DNA from: an uncultured Luteimonas sp.
GTDB taxonomy: Bacteria; Pseudomonadota; Gammaproteobacteria; Xanthomonadales; Xanthomonadaceae
Reading direction: 5' to 3'
DNA length: 64,000 nucleotides
Assembly (NCBI GenBank): GCA_938008415.1
Contig: CALLKI010000063.1
Span: 1-64,000 of the forward strand
In this document: positions 58,080-64,000 of the stretch, piece by piece
How the letters are laid out: the number at the start of each line of letters is the position of its first letter
Numbering within the stretch: position 1 is the stretch's first letter
The notes under the pieces: generated by a model
What the model was told of the DNA's origin: nothing
Seen by the model: the letters and a program-made list of their open reading frames with translations, nothing else
The model's database searches: none
Position numbers and translations under genes: made by a program

Positions 58080-59833
58080 GCGGTGGGGGCAAGACCGGCG
58101 CCTGGCCGACCTACCGGCGGCTGCTGGGACACGCGGCCAGGTATTGGCCGTTCCTCGTGCTGGCGCTGCTGGCGATGGTGGTCGAGGCGGTGGCCGGCGT
58201 CGCCTTCGCCCGGCTGATGGAACCGCTGGTCAACGACGGTTTCGTCGAGCCCAAGCCGGGCATGGCGGTCAAGCTGCCGCTGGCGATCATCGGCATCTTC
58301 ATCATCCGCGGCTTCGCCACCTTCGTCACCGACTACGGCATGGCGCGCGTCGGCCGCAGCGTGGTGCGCGATTTCCGCGAGCTTGTGCTGGGCAAGTACC
58401 TGCGCATGCCCAGTTCCCGCTTCGACGTCGAATCGGTGCCGGCGATGGTCAGCCGCCTCAGCTTCGACACCGAGCAGGTGGCGCAGGCCAGTTCCGACGC
58501 TCTGAAGATGCTCATCACCGACGGCCTGACCATCGTCGGCCTGTTCGCGCTGATGCTGTACACCAGCGTGAAGGTCACCCTGGCGATGATCGTGATCGCG
58601 CCGCTGATCGGGCTGCTGGTGTGGTACGTCGGCGGCCGCTACCGGCGGATCAGCAGCGGCATCCAGGACGGCATGGGCGAGCTGGCGCAGAGCGCCGAGC
58701 AGTCGCTGTCCGCGCAGCAGGACGTGAAGGTGTACGGCGCGCAGCCCTTCGAGAGCGAGCGCTATTCGCGCCTGGCCAACCGCATCCTTCGCCTGAACAT
58801 GAAAGTGGACACCACGCGCGCGCTGTCCTCGGCGCTGGTGCAGGTGCTGGCGGCGCTGGCGCTGGCCGGGATCGTGTGGGTGGCGGTCGGCGAATCGCTG
58901 GCCGGCCGGCTGGATCCGGGCCAGTTCATGACCATGATGACGGCGATGACCGGCATCATCCCGTCGCTGCGCCGGATCACCAACGTGCAGGGCGTGATCG
59001 GGCGGGGTGTCGCGGCGGCGGAGCGGCTGTTCGCGGTGCTCGATGCCGAGGAGGAGCGGGACACCGGCAAGGTGCCGCTGGTGCGCACGCGCGGCGAGCT
59101 GGTGTTCGACCACGTTTCGCTCAGGTACGGCGGCGGGCAGGACCGCATGGCCCTGGAGGACATCAGCTTCGAGGCCAGGCCGGGCACGGTGACCGCCATC
59201 GTCGGCCGTTCCGGCAGCGGCAAGACCAGCCTGGTGCGGCTGGTGCCGCGATTCTACGAGCCGACCTCGGGCACGATCACCCTGGACGGCATCCCGCTCT
59301 CGGACTACCGGCTGGCCGACCTGCGCCGGCAGATCGCGCTGGTCGGCCAGAAGGTGATGCTGTTCGACGACAGCGTCGCCGCCAACATCGCCTACGCCAG
59401 CGACGCCACGCCGGAGGAACTGCGTGCCGCCGCCGAGGCCGCGAACGCCTGGGAATTCATCGAGCGGCTGCCGCTGGGCATGGACACACAGATCGGCGAG
59501 AACGGCTCGCTGCTGTCGGGGGGACAGCGCCAGCGGCTGGCGATCGCCCGCGCGATCCTGCGCGACGCGCCGATCCTGATCCTCGACGAGGCGACCGCCG
59601 CGCTCGACACCGAATCCGAGCGGCTGGTGCAGGACGCGCTGCAACGCCTGATCCCGCACCGCACGACGCTGGTGATCGCGCACCGCCTCTCGACCATCGA
59701 GCACGCGGACCAGGTGCTGGTGCTCGACCATGGGCGCCTGGTCGAACGCGGCACCCATGCCGACCTGCTGCGGCGGGACGGGCTGTACGCGCACCTGCAC
59801 CGCATGCAGTTCCGCGACCAGACGGACGCATGA
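58076..59833 (+). CDS. msbA: Lipid A export ATP-binding/permease protein MsbA
   Basis: 585 residues. Six TM helices (about 20-310) then an ABC domain with Walker A GRSGSGKTS (about 378-386), Q-loop (LVGQKVMLFDDSV), signature LSGGQRQRLAIARA, Walker B ILILDEATAALD and H-loop (VIAHRLS). It flips lipid A-core across the inner membrane. The neighbour lpxK, overlapping by ATGA, is its classic partner and supports MsbA over other ABC exporters. Confidence 0.94.
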   Translation: MSGGGKTGAWPTYRRLLGHAARYWPFLVLALLAMVVEAVAGVAFARLMEPLVNDGFVEPKPGMAVKLPLAIIGIFIIRGFATFVTDYGMARVGRSVVRDFRELVLGKYLRMPSSRFDVESVPAMVSRLSFDTEQVAQASSDALKMLITDGLTIVGLFALMLYTSVKVTLAMIVIAPLIGLLVWYVGGRYRRISSGIQDGMGELAQSAEQSLSAQQDVKVYGAQPFESERYSRLANRILRLNMKVDTTRALSSALVQVLAALALAGIVWVAVGESLAGRLDPGQFMTMMTAMTGIIPSLRRITNVQGVIGRGVAAAERLFAVLDAEEERDTGKVPLVRTRGELVFDHVSLRYGGGQDRMALEDISFEARPGTVTAIVGRSGSGKTSLVRLVPRFYEPTSGTITLDGIPLSDYRLADLRRQIALVGQKVMLFDDSVAANIAYASDATPEELRAAAEAANAWEFIERLPLGMDTQIGENGSLLSGGQRQRLAIARAILRDAPILILDEATAALDTESERLVQDALQRLIPHRTTLVIAHRLSTIEHADQVLVLDHGRLVERGTHADLLRRDGLYAHLHRMQFRDQTDA

Positions 59834-60855
59834 GCAGGCGGCGGCACGACACCCCGCGCTGGTGGTTCGACGGCTCGCCGCCGCCGGTGTACGCGCGCGC
59901 ACTGGCGGCCGCCTACGGGGCCGCCACCGGCCTGCGCCGCGGGTTGTACGCGCGCGGCTGGCTGCCGCGGGTCAGCGCCGGATGCCCGGTGGTGGTGGTC
60001 GGCAACCTGATCGCGGGCGGCAGTGGCAAGACGCCGCTTTCGATCGCCCTGGTCGAACGGCTGCGCGGGGCAGGCTGGAACCCGGGCGTGGCGAGCCGAG
60101 GCTACGGGCGCGACGAGCCCGGCGTGCCGCGGTGGGTGGATGCCCGGACCGATCCCTGTCTGGGTGGAGACGAGCCGGTCCTGATCGCCATGCGCACCGG
60201 CGCGAAGGTGCGGGTGGATGCAGACCGTGCGGCCGCGGCCCGCGCGCTGGTGGCGGAAGGCTGCGACATCGTGGTCTGCGACGACGGGCTGCAGCATTAC
60301 CGGCTTGCCCGCGACATCGAGATCGAGGTGATCGACGGCCGCCGCCGCTACGGCAACGGCCGGCTGCTGCCGGCAGGTCCCCTGCGGGAGCCGGTTGCGC
60401 GCGGCGCCCGGGCCGACTTCCGGGTGCTCAACCTCGGCAGCGGCGGTGACGGCATCGCACCCGGCTTCGGCGAGTGGCCGATGGGTCTGGTGCCGGGGCC
60501 GGCGCGTCCGCTGGCCGGCGGGCGCCCGGTGCCGCTTACGGCGTTCGCCGGGCAGCGGGTGCACGCGGTCGCCGGCATCGGCGATCCCGAGCGGTTCTTC
60601 TCGATGCTGCGCGGCCTTGGCATCGCGGTGGTGCCGCATGCCTTCCCCGACCACCACCGCTACAGCGCGGAAGACCTGCGTTTCGGCAGCGACCTGCCTG
60701 TGCTCATGACGTCGAAGGACGCGGTCAAGTGCGCGGCGTTCGCCGATTCCCGGCATTACGAGGTCGGCATCGACGCCAGGCTGCCCGAGGCGTTCTGGGT
60801 GGCGTTGCTGCATCGCCTGTCCACGTTGCCGGGGGCGCCGGGTCCGGACCGGTGA
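59830..60855 (+). CDS. lpxK: Tetraacyldisaccharide 4'-kinase
   Basis: 341 residues. The P-loop-like segment VVVVGNLIAGGSGKTPLSIALVERL (residues about 54-78) and family motifs GVASRGYGR, GDEPVLIA, CDDGLQHYRLARDIEIEVIDGRRRYGNGRLLPAGPLREP and TSKDAVKC are present. It phosphorylates the 4' position of the lipid A precursor. Translation is coupled to msbA. Together with kdsB, msbA and lapB elsewhere in the window it belongs to lipopolysaccharide production. Confidence 0.95.
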   Translation: MSRRRHDTPRWWFDGSPPPVYARALAAAYGAATGLRRGLYARGWLPRVSAGCPVVVVGNLIAGGSGKTPLSIALVERLRGAGWNPGVASRGYGRDEPGVPRWVDARTDPCLGGDEPVLIAMRTGAKVRVDADRAAAARALVAEGCDIVVCDDGLQHYRLARDIEIEVIDGRRRYGNGRLLPAGPLREPVARGARADFRVLNLGSGGDGIAPGFGEWPMGLVPGPARPLAGGRPVPLTAFAGQRVHAVAGIGDPERFFSMLRGLGIAVVPHAFPDHHRYSAEDLRFGSDLPVLMTSKDAVKCAAFADSRHYEVGIDARLPEAFWVALLHRLSTLPGAPGPDR

Positions 60856-60902
60856 GGCGCCATGGCCGCCGCAGGGCCATCGTCCCGGCATGCCCGTCCG
60901 CT

Positions 60903-60908
60903 TAGAAT
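60903..60908 (+). promoter_or_regulatory. TAGAAT -10 element, likely leaderless kdsB transcript
   Basis: TAGAAT ends seven bases before the kdsB ATG (60916). Transcription would start at or within a base or two of the start codon, as proposed for nfuA. No Shine-Dalgarno precedes the ATG. Confidence 0.5.
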
Positions 60909-60915
60909 GGGCCGG

Positions 60916-61683
60916 ATGGACCGATCCGGCTTCGTTGTCGCCATTCCCGCGCGCCATGACGCGTCGCGCCTGCCCGGCAAGCCCCTGCGCCTGCTCGGCG
61001 GTGAGCCGCTGGTATTGCACGTCGCGCGCCGTGCGCTGGCCGCGGGCGCGCGCGAGGTCTGGGTGGCGGCCGACGACGAGCGCATCGCACGCGCGCTCGA
61101 GGGCAACGGCGTGCGCGTGGCGATGACCTCCCGGGGACATGCCTCGGGCACCGACCGGCTGGCCGAATGCGCCGCGATCGCCGGCTGGGACGACGACATG
61201 GTGGTGGTGAACCTGCAGGGCGACGAACCTTTCGCCCCGCCGGACGGCATCCGCGCGGTGGCGGAACTGCTGGTGGCAAGCGGCGCGGAGATGGCCACAC
61301 TGGCAGACCCGGCGGTGGACGGCCGCCAGCTGTTCGACCCGAACACGGTCAAGGTCGTGTGCAACGGGCGTGGCGACGCGCTGTACTTCAGCCGCGCCCC
61401 GGTCCCGTGGCACCGCGACGCCTTCGCAGCGGGCGGCCGCGAGCCGGCGCCGGGTGCCTGCCTGCGCCACATCGGCATCTACGCCTACCGCGTCGGCTTC
61501 CTGAAGCGCTTCGCGGCGATGCCCCAGGGCCGGCTGGAGCGGCTGGAGTCGCTGGAGCAACTGCGGGTGCTGGAAGCCGGGTACCGGATCGCCGTGGTGC
61601 GGACCCCGGTCCCGTTCCCGCCGGGCGTGGACACGCCGGAGGACCTGGAGCGTGCCGAGGCGAGGCTGGCGAGCGGTGTCTGA
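60916..61683 (+). CDS. kdsB: 3-deoxy-manno-octulosonate cytidylyltransferase
   Basis: 255 residues. Signature FVVAIPARHDASRLPGKPLRLLGGEPLVLHVARRAL, then VAADDERIARA, SGTDRLAEC, VVNLQGDEPFAPPDGI, YFSRAPVPWHRD and HIGIYAYRVGFLKRF. It activates Kdo with CTP for the lipopolysaccharide inner core. ATG 60907 three codons upstream is possible, but the promoter position and family length favour 60916. Separated from lpxK by 60 bp. Confidence 0.95.
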   Translation: MDRSGFVVAIPARHDASRLPGKPLRLLGGEPLVLHVARRALAAGAREVWVAADDERIARALEGNGVRVAMTSRGHASGTDRLAECAAIAGWDDDMVVVNLQGDEPFAPPDGIRAVAELLVASGAEMATLADPAVDGRQLFDPNTVKVVCNGRGDALYFSRAPVPWHRDAFAAGGREPAPGACLRHIGIYAYRVGFLKRFAAMPQGRLERLESLEQLRVLEAGYRIAVVRTPVPFPPGVDTPEDLERAEARLASGV

Positions 61684-61687
61684 GCCC

Positions 61688-62164
61688 ATGCGCCTGCTGG
61701 TGGTCTGTCTCGGCAACATCTGCCGCTCGCCCATGGCGGAGGGCGCGCTGCGCTTCCGCATCGCCGAGGCCGGCCTGGAGCATCTGGTGGAGGTGGATTC
61801 GGCCGGGACCGGGGACTGGCACGTGGGCGAGCCGCCGGACCGCCGCGCCATCGCCACCGCTGCGCGGCACGGCGTGGACATCTCGATGCTCCGCGCCCGC
61901 CAGCTGCAGGCGGCCGACTACCACCGCTTCGACTGGCTGCTGTGCGCCGACCGCTCCAACCTGCGCGACGTGCGGGCCCGGGCCCCGGCCGGGGGGCGGG
62001 CCGGCATCGCGCTGCTGCGTGAATGGGCCGGGCAGGGCGAGGGCGCGGTGATCGCGGACCCGTACACGGGCGGCCCGGCGCAGTTCGAGGAGGTCTGGCG
62101 CCAGGTCGATGCCGCCGCGCGCGCCATCGTGGAGCGCATCGCCAGCCAGGCCCTCGCCGGATGA
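61688..62164 (+). CDS. Low-molecular-weight protein-tyrosine-phosphatase
   Basis: 158 residues. The catalytic P-loop C-x5-R-S is CLGNICRSP near the N-terminus, followed by SAGTGDWHVGEPPDRRAIATAARHGVDI and the general-acid loop ADPYTGG near the C-terminus. In Gram-negatives such enzymes often act on tyrosine kinases of capsule export, but no BY-kinase gene is here and the position after kdsB is a conserved genomic one. It starts 4 bp after the kdsB stop, and its own stop overlaps the next gene by ATGA. Confidence 0.92.
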   Translation: MRLLVVCLGNICRSPMAEGALRFRIAEAGLEHLVEVDSAGTGDWHVGEPPDRRAIATAARHGVDISMLRARQLQAADYHRFDWLLCADRSNLRDVRARAPAGGRAGIALLREWAGQGEGAVIADPYTGGPAQFEEVWRQVDAAARAIVERIASQALAG

Positions 62165-63609
62165 CGCATAATCCGGACACGATGGACGCCGCGATCGCCC
62201 CGGAATTCCCGCCCAGCCTCGAATGGCTGAACCTGCTTTCGCCGCTGCGGATGGCGCAACTGCGGGGCAAGGTCTGCGTGCTGGCGTTCGTCAACCCGGG
62301 TTCCGCCTGGTGCCAGCAGCGCCTGAACGACCTGGCCCACCTGCGCACGCGCCATCCCGACCGGCTGCACGTGGTCGCGGTCTGCGTGCCCAGGTTCGAC
62401 CATGAGCGCGACCCGCGCCGGGTCGCCAAGCGCCTGGCCCGCCACAGGTACGGATTCCCGCTCGCGCACGATCCCGACTGGACGATGTGGCAGCACTACG
62501 GGATCGAGGCCTGGCCGACGGTCGTGCTGATCGACGGCGATGGGCGGATCCGCGAGCGTGTCGTGGGCGAAGGCCCGATCCGCGAGCTCGATGCGCTGGT
62601 GACGGGGCTGATCGAGGAACTGGTGCCGCGCTCGCTGAACCCGGATCCGATCGAGCTGCGCCGGGTCGGGGAGCCGCCGCTGCCGCTGCGCTTCCCGTGC
62701 GGCCTCGCGCTGTCGGGCAATTTCCTCTACGTGGCCGACAGCGGCCACCATCGCGTGCTCGAGTGCGACCAGACGACCGGGCGCGTGCTGCGCCAGTTCG
62801 GCAGTGGCAGCCCGGGCTTCATCGACGGCCCGATGGAGCTGGCGGCCTTCAACCGCCCGCACGCGCTCTGCGTGCAACACAACATGCTGTACGTGGCGGA
62901 CGCGGGCAACCATGCCGTGCGCCGCATCGAGCTGCGCAGCGGCGACGTGGACACCCTGTGCGGCGCGGGCCGCCCGGGCGTGCCGGCGGAGGGGCCGGTG
63001 CAGGACCCGCGCGCCGTCGCCCTCGACCAGCCGCGCGCCATCGCCCTGGCCGGCGGGAAGATGTACATCGCCACCGCCGGCGACAACCGGCTGTGGGCCT
63101 TCGACCTCGGCGCCCCCTCGATCAGCCTGGTGGCCGGCTCGGGGGCGCTGGCCGTGACGGACGGCACCGGTACGCAGGCGTCGTTCGCCGAGCCCGTGGC
63201 GCTGGCCGCGGTGCAGCAGGTGGTCTACGTCTGCGACGGCGCCGGTTCGGCGATCCGCAGCGTCAACACCCGCACCGGGCAGGTGTCCACGCTGGTCGGA
63301 CAGGACACCTGGAACTTCGGCAACGCCGACGGCCCGCGCACCGAGGCGCGGCTGCAGCAGCCGCAGGCGATCGCGCTCGACCCGGAGTCGCCGGTGCTGT
63401 GGATCGCCGACAGCGGCAACGACCGCCTGCGCACCCTGCGCCTGGGTGGCGGCGACCTGGCGACCTTCGCCCTGGAGCAGCGCCTGCACGCACCGGGCGG
63501 GATCGTGGCCGGCGCCGGAGTGCTCTGGATCGCGGACACCGACGCCCACGCGGTGCTGAGACTGGATACCCGGACGGGGACCGTACGCCACGTCCCGATC
63601 GGCGAATGA
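62161..63609 (+). CDS. Thioredoxin-like domain plus NHL-repeat beta-propeller (NHLRC2-like)
   Basis: 482 residues without a signal peptide. Residues 20-155 form a TlpA/AhpC-like thioredoxin fold (RGKVCVLAFVNPGSAWCQQRL, PLAHDPDWTMWQHYGIEAWPTVVLIDGDGRI with the cis-Pro before VV). The redox motif reads W50-C51-Q-Q-R54, so the resolving cysteine is absent. From about 175 on there are NHL blades (GLALSGNFLYVADSGHHRVLE, ALCVQHNMLYVADAGNHAVRRIEL, ALDPESPVLWIADSGNDRLRTL). The layout matches animal NHLRC2 and bacterial homologues of unknown role. It couples by ATGA to the genes on both sides. ATG 62182 is an alternative start. Confidence 0.83.
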   Translation: MTHNPDTMDAAIAPEFPPSLEWLNLLSPLRMAQLRGKVCVLAFVNPGSAWCQQRLNDLAHLRTRHPDRLHVVAVCVPRFDHERDPRRVAKRLARHRYGFPLAHDPDWTMWQHYGIEAWPTVVLIDGDGRIRERVVGEGPIRELDALVTGLIEELVPRSLNPDPIELRRVGEPPLPLRFPCGLALSGNFLYVADSGHHRVLECDQTTGRVLRQFGSGSPGFIDGPMELAAFNRPHALCVQHNMLYVADAGNHAVRRIELRSGDVDTLCGAGRPGVPAEGPVQDPRAVALDQPRAIALAGGKMYIATAGDNRLWAFDLGAPSISLVAGSGALAVTDGTGTQASFAEPVALAAVQQVVYVCDGAGSAIRSVNTRTGQVSTLVGQDTWNFGNADGPRTEARLQQPQAIALDPESPVLWIADSGNDRLRTLRLGGGDLATFALEQRLHAPGGIVAGAGVLWIADTDAHAVLRLDTRTGTVRHVPIGE

Positions 63610-64000
63610 CCGGCAGGCAAGGCGACGACGGCAGGCGATCCGCCGTGGAAGTGCCCCGGTTCGACGGCAAGGCCTTCGCGCGCGGGCTGAGCACGGCCCC
63701 CGGCGTCTACCGCATGTACGCCGCCGACGGCAGCGTGCTCTACGTCGGCAAGGCGGGTGCGCTGCGCAAGCGCGTGGCCAGCTACTTCAACAGCTCGCCG
63801 AAGTCGCCGCGGACCCGGGCGATGCTGGCCCAGGTCGCGCGCATGGAGGTCACGGTCACCCGTACCGAGGCCGAGGCGCTGCTGCTGGAGAACCAGCTGA
63901 TCAAGTCGCTCAAGCCGCGCTACAACGTGCTGCTGCGCGACGACAAGAGCTATCCCTACGTGCTGCTGACGCAGGAGGCTTGGCCGCGGATCGCCATGCA
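63606..64000 (+). CDS. uvrC: Excinuclease ABC subunit C, N-terminal part
   Basis: The first 131 codons are inside the window and the gene runs off the right edge. After a 15-residue basic start, FDGKAFARGLSTAPGVYRMYAADGSVLYVGKAGALRKRVASYF is the GIY-YIG nuclease domain of UvrC, followed by VTVTRTEAEALLLENQLIKSLKPRYNVLLRDDKSYPYVLLT with the catalytic Arg and Glu region. UvrC makes both incisions in nucleotide-excision repair. The start overlaps the NHL gene by ATGA. In many relatives uvrC is linked to gacA/uvrY, but here gacA is at 10.3 kb. Confidence 0.96.
   Translation, partial: MTGRQGDDGRRSAVEVPRFDGKAFARGLSTAPGVYRMYAADGSVLYVGKAGALRKRVASYFNSSPKSPRTRAMLAQVARMEVTVTRTEAEALLLENQLIKSLKPRYNVLLRDDKSYPYVLLTQEAWPRIAM

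Noticed and set aside
1..64000. Insertion sequences, prophage, toxin-antitoxin or defence genes, tRNA or rRNA genes
   Set aside because: No transposase, integrase, restriction, toxin-antitoxin or tRNA-like features were recognised when reading both strands. Small RNAs without clear promoters or terminators cannot be excluded by eye.

Overview
The window is a GC-rich (about 70 %), densely packed chromosomal segment with no rRNA, tRNA, CRISPR, phage or insertion-sequence signature. Protein content and gene order (rpsA-ihfB-lapB next to polysaccharide genes and galU; ndk-rlmN-pilF-rodZ-yfgM-bamB-der; comEC-exbB-exbD-msbA-lpxK-kdsB-ptp-uvrC; nfuA followed by a 'transmembrane repetitive protein'; the type B L36 gene beside cmk) point to a gammaproteobacterium of the Xanthomonadaceae/Lysobacteraceae, close to Luteimonas, Lysobacter or Pseudoxanthomonas. 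The species cannot be fixed by eye.

Region 1 (1-10.1 kb) is the most accessory-looking part: a TonB-dependent receptor followed across a strong terminator by an exported M14 peptidase, then a DUF4344 metallopeptidase lipoprotein, two exported alpha/beta hydrolases and an exported M28 peptidase lipoprotein. Hairpin-forming intergenic repeats lie on both sides of the receptor-M14 pair. Region 2 (10.3-18.4 kb) holds a GacA-type response regulator, RNase E, RluC, a pterin carbinolamine dehydratase, NfuA and a proline-rich single-span membrane protein. Region 3 (18.4-27.4 kb) has two exported c-type cytochromes diverging from a tripartite efflux operon with one adaptor and two different RND permeases. 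Region 4 (27.4-31.8 kb) has a CPBP membrane protease facing a TraB-family protein that overlaps the agmatine-to-putrescine genes aguB and aguA.

Region 5 (31.9-40.4 kb) is core translation and envelope: L36 type B, cmk, rpsA, ihfB, lapB, then a WecA-type sugar-phosphate transferase, a CapD/WbpM-type dehydratase and galU. Region 6 (40.4-44.7 kb, minus strand) is a tetR-fadN-fadA fatty-acid operon with a readable sigma70-like promoter and a PsrA-type operator at its start point. Region 7 (44.7-53.4 kb) is ndk, rlmN, pilF, rodZ, yfgM, bamB, der, mobA, moeA. Region 8 (53.5-64 kb) has two small minus-strand genes (DUF3592, GFA family), then comEC, exbB, exbD, msbA, lpxK, kdsB, a low-molecular-weight phosphatase, a thioredoxin-like/NHL protein and the start of uvrC, mostly joined by ATGA-type overlaps.

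Most of the window is conserved housekeeping sequence. I do not see a clear novel multigene system. The observations most worth following are regulatory or variant-residue ones: the PsrA-like operator, an SD-sequestering hairpin ahead of the M28 peptidase, a terminator-bearing leader ahead of ndk, split proton-relay residues in the tandem RND permeases, a thioredoxin-NHL protein lacking CXXC, and the repeat-bracketed receptor/peptidase cassette.
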